A stretch of 64,000 nt of DNA from an uncultured Clostridia bacterium (GTDB lineage: Bacteria > Bacillota > Clostridia > Lachnospirales > CAG-274): positions 62,001-126,000 of the forward strand of contig CATLIG010000001.1 of NCBI GenBank assembly GCA_949948985.1. The letters are read 5' to 3'. The notes under the pieces were generated by a model, which was given only the letters and a program-made list of their open reading frames with translations, was not told the origin of the DNA and did not search any database. The position numbers were made by a program, and so were the translations under genes. This document shows positions 18,501-26,772 of this stretch, one piece after another. Every line of letters starts with the position of its first letter. The first letter of the stretch is position 1.

Positions 18501-19841
18501 GTTTTTATCAATATACATACCGTTGGCATCTACAAATTCCTCTTCGGATTCGTTGTAAGGGTATCGTAAAAACACCGACCAATAAGCGTCAATAGTATTT
18601 ACACTTGCCGTCTGACTTACCTCAAGGAAAATCTTAGGCTTGTTTGGAGTAATATTCACAGCGTTAGGGTCATACACGGCGATTTCAGATGTAAGAGGAA
18701 CGTCCATTCCTTTTACAAAAATTCTGAGTTGATAATAAGTAGTTTCTGTAGGCTTATCAATCTGCCAGTAATTTACATAAATAGCCTGAGCATTGTAAAT
18801 TGTACCGATTTTCACACCAATATCGTTTTCAGCAGGACCTTTATACACCTCTACCCTGTCAATATCGCCTATAGTGTTTGAAAGCCCCCACCAATGAAGA
18901 TTGAGATAATTTTTTCCGTTTTCAAGTATTTCAAGAGGAACTGAAATATAAGCGTTATTTGTTCTGTATTCTGTTGTGTTATATGAGTTAAATGCCATTT
19001 TATAAACAATATTATTTATTCTGATATCAGCGTAGCTTAAATTAGTAAGCTTTCTTATTTCAGAACCATTGTATAGAGGCTCTACCTTTACAGCATAAAC
19101 CTCACCTTGAGATAAAGACGTATCATATATACTGAACTGAAATCTTGAAACTCCGTTTCTTGTGCTGTCTGTAATTCTTATAAGCTCCTCATTGTCAATA
19201 CTCACGTCTTTGTAATTGTTAAAATTTGTAACGGTCGCCCCACCTCTTTGATAGTAAATTCTGTATCCGTCAAAAATATCCTTGTTGTTGTAAAGGGGGT
19301 TATCCCACGTAACTGTAAGATTGCTTCCGGAACCGCTTGCCTCCACCTCAAGGTCGCTCATAAAGAGTACGTCCTCTGGAACGCTTGAGTCATACGCCGC
19401 ATCTCTTGTAATATATGTACCGTCGTCCTGAGGATATCTGTGCCTGTGATAAGGTAAAATTCTGTACATATAAAGACTTCCGGTAGTAAGCATTCTTGTA
19501 ATTGTGGCGGTGGTAAGAGCGTTTCCTGTTTCTTCCGAAATAGTGTTAAAAGCTCCTTCTCCGCCTGTAATATTTCTTTCCTGAATTCTGTAGCCGTCAG
19601 GAGGATGAATAACATCTCCCTGTTCGGCGTCAGGGTCATTTACAGGCGACCACTCAGGATTAGTCCACGAAAAGTTAATACTGTCGCCGTTGCCTGTTTT
19701 GGGCATTACCCTTATAACAACATCTCTTACGTGACTTTGGAGGTTAGCGAAAACCGTTTCAAAGTTAAACGTAACCGCTGAGAAAGAAATAATACAGGAG
19801 AGCAATAAGGCAAAAATTCTTTTTAATCTATTTTTCCTCAT
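15546..19841 (-). CDS. Giant exported fibronectin type III protein with SLH-like C-terminus
   Basis: 1431 residues with a signal peptide (1-32, IFALLLSCIISFSAVTF core, cleavage near VFA). The mature part is a string of fibronectin-III-like beta-sandwiches: about 37-160, 163-285, 400-540, 560-740, 760-865 and 870-1030, each with the paired pattern W/Y...GYRI.Y...YYVR. The last 130 residues (VQFNNIIAAVANGRKD to the end) look like diverged SLH repeats, e.g. YKDVVNAAPQYRTALLKAGD followed by a MSLTDLLYMVDII helix, suggesting attachment to wall polysaccharide. No catalytic domain is visible. The ribosome site AAGGAGGAA is formed partly by the stop codon of the preceding 1611-residue gene, 14 bp away, so the two are translated together. 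Likely roles are surface scaffold or adhesion. Confidence 0.78.
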   Translation of the reverse strand: MRKNRLKRIFALLLSCIISFSAVTFNFETVFANLQSHVRDVVIRVMPKTGNGDSINFSWTNPEWSPVNDPDAEQGDVIHPPDGYRIQERNITGGEGAFNTISEETGNALTTATITRMLTTGSLYMYRILPYHRHRYPQDDGTYITRDAAYDSSVPEDVLFMSDLEVEASGSGSNLTVTWDNPLYNNKDIFDGYRIYYQRGGATVTNFNNYKDVSIDNEELIRITDSTRNGVSRFQFSIYDTSLSQGEVYAVKVEPLYNGSEIRKLTNLSYADIRINNIVYKMAFNSYNTTEYRTNNAYISVPLEILENGKNYLNLHWWGLSNTIGDIDRVEVYKGPAENDIGVKIGTIYNAQAIYVNYWQIDKPTETTYYQLRIFVKGMDVPLTSEIAVYDPNAVNITPNKPKIFLEVSQTASVNTIDAYWSVFLRYPYNESEEEFVDANGMYIDKNVVYDLWITDNVEDLQDPNLPKTLDSVKASELEETTLQDYENPVYHRALTTYTGKNDDGTFVSKNIEQNKVYYVKLVVSKPVAIGNPLKADPAYASQYFPAKGDIATPQSLNKPPLKIKEDSEGNEMVTNNSIEVEWKTKWYEIYDSNTDSWYSSASVGEGGVIYYGDEKGTSGSAISFSNADSEERVKSLFESAGLNEDQLNLLPVRQVDLTAPDIKYEMLYIPYDEIADADGGYEAYLERIMKDENAPWTAINPAFSSDITASYNVTGLEKNTTYAIIIRPYRILPDGKKDAYPAYIMGTTLPDDIVVDITPTVPILEEDSHDDMSITVKWQEYMPNLEYELAYSTILQADPTQGGATIITMEQINEFGEIKTEDDIRRIYYRIRGLMPETGYYIWIRAHAPNNGDPKYSAWSSPLYVITDALGKPDIPDGLGLVAKDTLNIYNTASGTDYQQRTDKYIILEWNRNEDDLGPSPAAAAEGENYQVLVNEGIQNTIVSKMNNLTANTDYYARVKARCTVSIGSDGSRQKSFTYILQFADNKDFKDPITVVIPDGPAEIEETSYTKESDWSSVVRFKAGKTDDEYDGDINDAHYPLPDDDFEYIYDGFTNTLTYRFRSNKEDKDGLDDNYVDQRFISTILQKKLYEFDVDLTYYNNYQIKNRVIEIPYSVMEAFGEHDITLYVKADNVKFGFSPDFIRTNEVNSLAGYGQGADVRITISSSPADAPLLGFGETFISPPQKLSVDIITPMGIHNMKQFYKDVGVAIKLNDKYTLQETNVGAYYDTDLTVNWERYTSIYHDPTGTFIGNTKIPATFSAIRKNAPSISTNDGNAVNALVGVNSRIAITDMQYVKPNAVVSTVQFNNIIAAVANGRKDVAINGALPDEDYTALSRKGMILSSATVSREEGINALIKLYEVKTGRQAAYTPIETTQYKDVVNAAPQYRTALLKAGDLGFYGNTYGARPKDTMSLTDLLYMVDIIIRDANI

Positions 19842-19855
19842 TAAAAAATTCCTCC

Positions 19856-22800
19856 TTAAAGATTAATCTTTGTGGAAATATTTGCGAGCATCTGCAAATA
19901 ATCCTTTATGGTCATAATTCCGTTAGGATTCATACCTTTGTTAGTATATACGCCTGTTTCAAAAGCAGCCTGAATACTCTTTTTATATAAAGGCTGTATA
20001 CCTGTTATACCGCTTGTGACAGTGAAATTTCTTATTTGAATTGTATCTATTTTCACATTTTTTCTTACCTGATAAGCCATCATTGTAAGATAAACGGCCT
20101 CCTGATTGGTTGAGTTGCCCTCTTTGCTCTTGACAAGTAAGTTTACGCCTTTTGATGTAAAGAAAGCTATAGGCTCAGCCGTCTTTTCAGCGCCTGATAT
20201 TCTGGCAGAACAGCCTAAAGCGGCGCTTCTTGTCAAAGGAGCGTTTATATTAAGAGCTGTACCTTTTCCAAGGAAATCCTCAAGACCATATTTAGCGACA
20301 ATGTTTGTAATAAGCTGACCGTTTGGAATATTTGCTATATCAGGAATAATAACAGCTTTCCCAATAAACACGTATATTCCGGGGTATCTTGTGTATATAG
20401 CCTTTTTGCCCATATATTCAGAAACGTCTGCTCCCGTCCATACACCGTTTACCATTCGTCTGCCTGAAACAGTGGTTCCCTGTGCCGCTGGGTAAGCGAT
20501 TATAATGTTTGACTCAAGCTCTTCCGTTTCAAAACTTCTTTCGATTATATCCTCAAGGTCGTCAAGAAATTCCTCGTGAGTATCCTCATTAAAATCAATA
20601 ACAAGGTCTTTTATGTACTTCACCATTTCCTCGTCTTTGTCAGAGTCATCAATCTCATCTACAATATCGTCATAATCGTCCTCAATCTGGTCGGCAATCC
20701 ATTCAAAAATGTCCTCTACTCTTTCATCGTCCCATTCCTGTATATCGTCCTCAACGCCTACAGCGTCAACTTCAACATCAATAACGGGACTTAACGGCTC
20801 AACTCCGTCTACGGTATAAGACACTTCGTTAAAATAAGTTGTTATACGTATAAAATAATCCTCCACGTGGTCGTGGTCCATTCTGTCAAGCACTTCCCGC
20901 ACAGCGGTATTAAGTGCCGGGTCTATAGCTCCCGCCCCTATAATTACGTCAGCATCTTTCCAGCTCACCTTAAATCCTTTGTTAGCGTCGTATGCCTGTT
21001 TAATAGCGCTTGCCGGAATATAATATACTTTCTTTTCACCGAATTCACCAACAGGAAGATTAATAACTCCCGTAACAGCCTCGTTTATAACATTTTGGAA
21101 ATGCTGAGGTCTGTAGTATACAATAGTGTTAGCGGTAGTATCCTCTAAAATCCAGTAAGGGTCGTCAAGTTCTTCCTCAAGAAGTTCTTTATACCTGTCA
21201 ATCCATCCGTCAATTTCATCTTGTCTGTCCTGGTCTACCTGATCTACATCTGTTCTTACCTTTTCGGTATTGGAATAAATAGATGCCTCGTTTAACACTT
21301 TGTTTAAAATTCTTACTTTAATAAAATAAAGTTTTCCCTGTTCAAGACCTGTTATTTTATATACAAAGTGCAAAGTTCCGTCAGGATTTTCAGTTACGCT
21401 TGAAAGTAAAGTGGATGGATTCATAGTAACTGGATTTTCCCATAAATCAGCATCTTTTTTAATTGAGTACTGAATATCATATTCAGAACCTAAAAGTGTT
21501 TTATCAAAGTAAGGCGTGTCAAAACTTATAACAACCTGACTTTCCTTATCGTGTTTTACGCTTTTTTCTATTTTAAGGTTAAAAGGACTTTCAACAGGGG
21601 TTGTAGTTACAGAAAGAGGAACCCATATAGAATAAGCGGCGGGCTTTCCGTCAACCATTCTTACTGTTCTTAAATAATAGAAATAAAGCTGATTAGGACT
21701 TAATGTTCTGTCATATATAAAATTCTTTTCAGGGTCTTTGGGGTCAAAGCTGACTCTTTCAGAAGATATAGGAGTGTCTGAAAACTCGGTTCCGTTAAAT
21801 TCAAAAATACTGTCGTTTATAGTCTGCCATCCTGCTATATCAACATCGCTTTTTACTTTGTCCCAGGTTTCGGCATAGTCTTTTCTGCTTGCTCTTAAAG
21901 CGTTGTCCATCTGCTCCCCGTTGATTCTTATAAGCTGATATTCTATTGAGCTTCCCGGATAATCTATAGCGTCAATAACTTTATCCCAAATAAGTTTTAC
22001 ACTGTTTAAAGTAATATCGTCTTTCGTAAAGTTCTCAGGCGCTTCCGGATAATTATCCTCAGGACCCGGTACATCTTCGTCAGGCAAAGTTGTTGCCGTA
22101 ACGATACTGGAGTAACCCGATACATCCTCCTCATCAGGCAAATAAGTTTCATTTACCGTATCATAAGGAATAACAACCGTTTCCAAAACAACATAGTAGG
22201 GCTGGTTTTTGTCAAGACCGCTAAAAGAAAGACTTTGTTCTTCCAAACTCTTATCGTGCATAATATTCTCTATTTTTACTATCTGTCCGTTTCTTAAATC
22301 CTCTCGCAGAACAGTTCCCGCGGAATCTGTAGCCGTTGACATATCAATACCTGCCGCCGCTGTTTTGTTTTCAAAATTGTGAGTCTTTATAATATTTTTA
22401 ATACTGTCAGGAATTTCATCTTTGTTTTCATTGTACTCTGATAGCTTGTCAAAATTAGCTTTATCCTGAGTAATATAAGCGTTAAACTTCAGCGACTCAT
22501 CGTTAAAGTCAAAATTTCTTGTCAGAAGCATTTTTTCTCTGTATTTGTAAATAAGACTGTTGATATCGTCAATATCAAAAGTATCCCATCTTACAGTAAA
22601 AGATGTCTGTCCTACAGCCTTGTCACCCTCTGTAACAACCTTTACGTTCTGAGGCTCCGGCACATCATAATCGACAACATCGTCAAGAGTTATATCATCA
22701 TAAAGTGACGGAGGTATTTTTACATAAGTAGTATTATCATTATAATATCCCTCTAAATTAAGGAAATAAATATTTGGATATAAAAACAGTTGGTTTTTGT

Positions 22801-24691
22801 CCGCTTTAGGCGCGGTAGGCAGTCTGAATGTAATTTTAGGTCTTATTATGGTGTACCTTGTCGTACCAATAAGAACCTCATATGTATCCCACTCAAATTT
22901 ATCAATTTCAGCGTTTCCGTCCTCCTTTGATGCTTCTATATTGATTTCGTCACCGTTTAAAGTAAGATGAAGTTTAACTTTAGCAAACTGCTGTTCGTTT
23001 TCATCATAAGGAACCTCACCTCTGTTAAACTCGTAAAATACGTCAAGAGAACCTCCGTTTTTCTTCAATATGTTTTTAATTACAGCCTCATATCCCATAT
23101 CCCATCTTATATCCATAAGAAGTTCATTTTCAGTCGAAGATTCCGCTCCTGCAGGAACAATTTCCGCTGATATAACCTCAAAATTTGAGGGAGTACTTAT
23201 TACAACGTCCGAGTCGTCAGGAGTATATTTAAGAATCTGAGAAATAAGAGTTATCTGACTTGTACCCGGCGTCTGGTCAGGAGGGGTAAACACAAACTCA
23301 ATCTGGAAAAATTGAGTTTGTTTGTTAATGGCGTTAATGTTTATAGGCACGTAAATAGGCTCCGTACCGCCTTTAGAGTCTTCCACCTGCGCCCATGGAC
23401 TTACAGTAGCCGCTGTTGTTCCCGATTTAACGGTATAATAACCTTTATATCCCTCAAAAGGCTGAATTTTCAAATAAAACTGGTCTGCCGATAAAGCCTC
23501 TACAGTATATACGGGATAAGTATATACCTTTCCGTGCTGAATTGTTGTCACATCGGCAAGAAAATTAGCGTTATTTGGTTTATACAAAGAAATCTCAACA
23601 GGATTATAAATAACTCCCGGCTGAAGATTTGTAATATCAATAGAAATTGTTTTGTTGTCCGAACTTCTGGAGGCTGTAGCCACTCCTCCGCCGGCTGTGG
23701 AGTATCTTGTCACACCGTTTACATCATTAGCGTATATATTGTCGATACTTATTTGAATTTTTTTTGTATCATCGCTGTTTCCAAGGTTTACAATAAGGGA
23801 TGTTTTATCATCATTTCCCATTAAAGACGGGTCGATAGTTATATATTTTTTAGTGTTATCGTCCCATACCTTCGGCATTTCAATATCAAGGACAATTTCA
23901 GGCTCTGTACCAGGGTCGTCGTCCTCAAAAGGTCTTTGAGTATGACCAACCTCAAATTTTCTGTCGTTAGCATAAGGAGTAGACTTGAAAGTATTAGCGT
24001 TTATACCTGTAAAAAGCTGAATATTCTCAGAAATCTTAGTTTCTCCCGGAATATCAAGGTCAAGATTAAAATCAAATACGTTTCCTTGGGTAACTCCGTC
24101 TGTCACGAAATAAAACACATCGTTTTCAGTACCTTTGACCCATTGAAATTTAACAGTTTTGTTATCATATTTAAAAGCAAATCCGCTGCTTGGCACAATA
24201 TTAAAACTTGCCTCTGTCGGATTTCCGTCGGCTCCATAGTTTATACCGAATCCTTCTGTCGGATTTGGGAAACTTTCAGCTGTCGGAGCTATATAAATAC
24301 CCTGTGTATCTCTGTACACTTGAAAAAGGGTATCTTTTATATCTATGTAGTCGCCCTTAGCGTAATCGAACACTTTGTAAACGACCGTTGCACTGTTGCC
24401 TTTTTTTGTAACGGTAAAGTCAACACGCTTGCCGTCTTGTATGTGATAACTTAATTTATATTCGCCCTGGTCAAAGGACGCGCCGTTTCTTTTTCCAAAA
24501 TCCCACCATAAAAATACATTGTCGTTTTTCTCTCCCTTTTCGACAACATTAAGAGTGTCGTCAAGAATGTTTTCCTTGTTCCACTCAAAATTAAAGGAAT
24601 CGGCGGCAAAAACATTCTGAAAAGAAACGCCAAAAAACAAAGCGTTTATAAGAAAAATCAAAGTGAGAAATTTCGCCGTAAAAATTTTCAT
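19856..24691 (-). CDS. Giant exported fibronectin type III protein, first gene of the pair
   Basis: 1611 residues from the ATG at 24691, set by AGGAGGT five bases upstream; the longer frame to 24805 would add 38 residues with no ribosome site. A signal peptide (1-29, FLTLIFLINALFFGVSF) leads to about 620 residues of beta-rich sequence I cannot place, then three FnIII-like domains (about 675-860, 880-1020, 1030-1140), a very acidic Asp/Glu-rich helical stretch (about 1311-1394) and a C-terminal region with SLH-like sequence (PLYKKSIQAAFETGVYTNKG ending in a KDYLQMLANI helix). It shares its layout with the downstream 1431-residue protein. The acidic segment could bind calcium or a basic partner. 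I found no enzymatic motif; a surface scaffold is the simplest reading. Confidence 0.78.
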   Translation of the reverse strand: MKIFTAKFLTLIFLINALFFGVSFQNVFAADSFNFEWNKENILDDTLNVVEKGEKNDNVFLWWDFGKRNGASFDQGEYKLSYHIQDGKRVDFTVTKKGNSATVVYKVFDYAKGDYIDIKDTLFQVYRDTQGIYIAPTAESFPNPTEGFGINYGADGNPTEASFNIVPSSGFAFKYDNKTVKFQWVKGTENDVFYFVTDGVTQGNVFDFNLDLDIPGETKISENIQLFTGINANTFKSTPYANDRKFEVGHTQRPFEDDDPGTEPEIVLDIEMPKVWDDNTKKYITIDPSLMGNDDKTSLIVNLGNSDDTKKIQISIDNIYANDVNGVTRYSTAGGGVATASRSSDNKTISIDITNLQPGVIYNPVEISLYKPNNANFLADVTTIQHGKVYTYPVYTVEALSADQFYLKIQPFEGYKGYYTVKSGTTAATVSPWAQVEDSKGGTEPIYVPININAINKQTQFFQIEFVFTPPDQTPGTSQITLISQILKYTPDDSDVVISTPSNFEVISAEIVPAGAESSTENELLMDIRWDMGYEAVIKNILKKNGGSLDVFYEFNRGEVPYDENEQQFAKVKLHLTLNGDEINIEASKEDGNAEIDKFEWDTYEVLIGTTRYTIIRPKITFRLPTAPKADKNQLFLYPNIYFLNLEGYYNDNTTYVKIPPSLYDDITLDDVVDYDVPEPQNVKVVTEGDKAVGQTSFTVRWDTFDIDDINSLIYKYREKMLLTRNFDFNDESLKFNAYITQDKANFDKLSEYNENKDEIPDSIKNIIKTHNFENKTAAAGIDMSTATDSAGTVLREDLRNGQIVKIENIMHDKSLEEQSLSFSGLDKNQPYYVVLETVVIPYDTVNETYLPDEEDVSGYSSIVTATTLPDEDVPGPEDNYPEAPENFTKDDITLNSVKLIWDKVIDAIDYPGSSIEYQLIRINGEQMDNALRASRKDYAETWDKVKSDVDIAGWQTINDSIFEFNGTEFSDTPISSERVSFDPKDPEKNFIYDRTLSPNQLYFYYLRTVRMVDGKPAAYSIWVPLSVTTTPVESPFNLKIEKSVKHDKESQVVISFDTPYFDKTLLGSEYDIQYSIKKDADLWENPVTMNPSTLLSSVTENPDGTLHFVYKITGLEQGKLYFIKVRILNKVLNEASIYSNTEKVRTDVDQVDQDRQDEIDGWIDRYKELLEEELDDPYWILEDTTANTIVYYRPQHFQNVINEAVTGVINLPVGEFGEKKVYYIPASAIKQAYDANKGFKVSWKDADVIIGAGAIDPALNTAVREVLDRMDHDHVEDYFIRITTYFNEVSYTVDGVEPLSPVIDVEVDAVGVEDDIQEWDDERVEDIFEWIADQIEDDYDDIVDEIDDSDKDEEMVKYIKDLVIDFNEDTHEEFLDDLEDIIERSFETEELESNIIIAYPAAQGTTVSGRRMVNGVWTGADVSEYMGKKAIYTRYPGIYVFIGKAVIIPDIANIPNGQLITNIVAKYGLEDFLGKGTALNINAPLTRSAALGCSARISGAEKTAEPIAFFTSKGVNLLVKSKEGNSTNQEAVYLTMMAYQVRKNVKIDTIQIRNFTVTSGITGIQPLYKKSIQAAFETGVYTNKGMNPNGIMTIKDYLQMLANISTKINL

Positions 24692-24847
24692 AACATACCT
24701 CCTATGAATAATATTTAAAACTTTAATTAATGTCATTATGTATATTATATAACCTGCGACAATAAAAGTCAAAGGTAAAGAAGGCTTTTTTAACAAACGT
24801 AACAAAATTGTAAAAAAACACTAAAAGCCTGTCTGACAAAGGATACA

Positions 24848-25489
24848 TCACATAATTTCAGAAAAATCATTAATAAATCCGTCCGCTTTTTCCATAATTT
24901 TCTTTATATCAGCTGAAGATGCCTGGTCATATACGCCGAATGTTTTCATACCGGCGCTTTTCGCTCCTAAAACAGCGCTTAAAATATCCTCAAACACAAC
25001 GCATTTTTCAGGTAAAACGTCAAGCCTTTTCGCCGCGAGCAAATAAATGTCAGGAAAACCCTTTCCCCTTTTTACCTCTGTACCGCTTACAAAAGCATCA
25101 AAATAAGAAAACATACCGTTATTTTTAAGAAAAGGTTCGTACAATTCTTTTGGAGAAGCCGTACAAAGAGCTGTTTTCACTCCGTTTTTTTTAATATGAC
25201 GAATATATTTTTCAGCATATTTTTTAGGCTTTACATAAAAACTGTATTCCTCAACTGCCATAGAACACCATTCTTCCTTAATTTCGTCTATGGTTTCAGG
25301 AAAACCGTATTCATTTTTAGTAAAAACCGCCGCCTCGTTAAAGCTTAAAGAGTTTATCTTTTCCCAATAATCTTTAGGAACTTCAAATCCTCTTTTCCCG
25401 AAAAAATCAGCGTCTACCTTTTTCCATACATAATTGGAATCAGCGATAGTACCGTCAAGGTCAAAAATCGCCGCCTCAAAATCAAACAT
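24848..25489 (-). CDS. HAD-superfamily hydrolase, beta-phosphoglucomutase-like
   Basis: 213 residues from the ATG at 25489, which has AAAGGTTGG upstream; a TTG three codons earlier is less likely. HAD motif I is D10-L-D12-G-T (nucleophile and acid/base Asp), motif II is the Thr/Ser in CTASP, the Lys of motif III lies near RGKGFPD, and motif IV is VVFEDILSAV. A helical cap is inserted between motifs I and II, which places it with subclass I enzymes that act on small phosphorylated sugars or polyols. The substrate cannot be told from sequence. It lies 156 bp upstream of the giant FnIII gene on the same strand and is probably independent of it. Confidence 0.85.
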   Translation of the reverse strand: MFDFEAAIFDLDGTIADSNYVWKKVDADFFGKRGFEVPKDYWEKINSLSFNEAAVFTKNEYGFPETIDEIKEEWCSMAVEEYSFYVKPKKYAEKYIRHIKKNGVKTALCTASPKELYEPFLKNNGMFSYFDAFVSGTEVKRGKGFPDIYLLAAKRLDVLPEKCVVFEDILSAVLGAKSAGMKTFGVYDQASSADIKKIMEKADGFINDFSEIM

Positions 25490-25678
25490 AAAAACCAACC
25501 TTTGCTTAATTATTTTATCAGACTATTTTCAAAACTTTACGGAAATTCTGTAAGTCCGATAAAACAATTATAAAATATTTCAGCTCGTAAATCAATAATC
25601 CAACATCAAATCTTTTAAACCGCTGTAATTTGTTCAACACTGCCGGTATCGCTTTTTTTAATTATATCTTATTAGTTA

Positions 25679-25981
25679 ATTGAACAATTTATAGAAAGAT
25701 TAACAAAGCTAAGAATAAATAAAGGTATATCATTAAGGGATATGAGCTTGTCAATAGGTCAAAGTGCCGAATATATAAATAATATTGAAAACGGCGTAAA
25801 TTTACCATCAATGTTAGTATTTTTTTATATTTGCGATTATCTTGAAATGTCACCAATGGAATTTTTTGATATAAACTCCTCAAACCCAGTAAAATTAAAT
25901 AAGCTTACACAAGCTGCAAAAATACTAAACAACAGACAAATTGAAATATTAATTATGCTTGCGGAAGAGCTGAAAAAATAA
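25679..25981 (+). CDS. Small XRE-type helix-turn-helix regulator with no standard start codon
   Basis: The first ATG (25742) would begin inside the helix-turn-helix: MSLSIGQSAEYINNIENG is its second half. Yet the same frame is open back to 25676 and encodes a perfectly ordinary XRE N-terminus, ending in IERLTKLRINKGISLRD, so the intact domain runs from about ATT 25679. No ATG, GTG or TTG lies in that extension and no ribosome site is apparent. Either translation starts at ATT or ATA, the start has been lost (young pseudogene), or a sequence change removed it. Residues after the domain form a short helical tail. It is divergent from the HAD gene and followed by a strong terminator. Confidence 0.5.
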   Translation: MEQFIERLTKLRINKGISLRDMSLSIGQSAEYINNIENGVNLPSMLVFFYICDYLEMSPMEFFDINSSNPVKLNKLTQAAKILNNRQIEILIMLAEELKK

Positions 25982-25986
25982 ATGCA

Positions 25987-26040
25987 AAAAAGCCGATTAA
26001 TCTAAAAATCAAAAATAATTTTTAAATCAATCGGCTTTTT
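25987..26040. terminator. Bidirectional terminator between the XRE gene and thiE
   Basis: AAAAAGCCGATT pairs with AATCGGCTTTTT; T-runs are present on both strands, so it serves the XRE gene (plus) and thiE (minus). Confidence 0.85.
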
Positions 26041-26056
26041 ATATCGACCTGTTCAC

Positions 26057-26692
26057 TCACAAAATCAGCTGAACCGCTTTTTTCATTTTCTCCGCCGCCA
26101 AAGCCGTGTCAGGTTCTGATACTATAGCGGAAACAACTGCGACTCCGTCTATTCCTGTACCATAAAGTTTTTCTATATTTTCTTTTTTAATACCGCCTAT
26201 AGCCACAACAGGTATTTTCACACTTTTTTTAATTTGACCAAGGAGTTCTTTGCTTACAGGGTTCGTATCCGATTTTGTCCCTGTAGAAAATACAGCTCCC
26301 ACACCTATATAGTCGGCTCCGTTTTTTTCAGCCTCCAAAGCCTTCTCCATGTTTGATGCGGAAACTCCCATAATTTTGTCTTTCCCAATAATTTTTCTTA
26401 CAATCTCCGCCGGCAAATCTTTCTGTCCGATATGTACTCCATCGCAGTCGGTGGCTATAGCTATATCAACTCTGTCGTTTATAATAAGAGGAACATTTAA
26501 TTCTCCGCAAATTTTTTTCAGTTTTATGGCAATATCATAAAATTCTCTGGCTGGGCAATTTTTTTCTCTAAGCTGAACAATTCCACACCCGCCTATAACA
26601 GCGTTTTTAACAGTTTCCTCAATACTTCCGCCATACATAAGCTCCCTGTCTGTAACAAGGTATAAACTATAGTCAACATTTTTTTTATCCAT
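26057..26692 (-). CDS. thiE: Thiamine-phosphate synthase
   Basis: Joins hydroxymethylpyrimidine diphosphate and thiazole phosphate to thiamine phosphate. 211 residues of TIM-barrel enzyme, with YLVTDRELM at the first strand, QLREK, the pyrophosphate-binding GVSASN and VGAVFSTGTKSD loops, and IPVVAIGGI near the end, all standard ThiE signatures. The start at 26692 is fixed by AAGGAG ten bases upstream; the longer frame to 26767 translates through a family A repeat and is not real. It follows thiD by about 80 bp that hold that repeat. No TPP riboswitch is seen. Confidence 0.93.
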   Translation of the reverse strand: MDKKNVDYSLYLVTDRELMYGGSIEETVKNAVIGGCGIVQLREKNCPAREFYDIAIKLKKICGELNVPLIINDRVDIAIATDCDGVHIGQKDLPAEIVRKIIGKDKIMGVSASNMEKALEAEKNGADYIGVGAVFSTGTKSDTNPVSKELLGQIKKSVKIPVVAIGGIKKENIEKLYGTGIDGVAVVSAIVSEPDTALAAEKMKKAVQLIL

Positions 26693-26708
26693 AAATATTC
26701 TCCTTGTA

Positions 26709-26771
26709 AAACCGCGGGATTTTATCCCGCTTTTTTCAAAAAGCGAACAAGTCTGGGCAATGCCCAAGTTC
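26709..26771 (+). repeat. Family A repeat fragment between thiD and thiE
   Basis: AAACCGCGGGAT starts the element, followed by CGGGATTTTATCCCG, GCTTTTTTCAAAAAGC and TTGGGC/GCCCAA hairpins. It keeps the two ends of family A but lacks the middle module. Confidence 0.65.
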
Positions 26772-26772
26772 T

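Noticed and set aside
23936-24454. 172-codon plus-strand ORF
   Set aside because: Antisense to the 1611-residue FnIII gene; composition is that of a complement frame.
15546-24691. Giant proteins as polymorphic toxins or contact-inhibition exoproteins
   Set aside because: No RHS/YD repeats, hemagglutinin repeats, toxin tip domain or adjacent immunity gene; FnIII-like domains and SLH-like ends fit a surface scaffold better.
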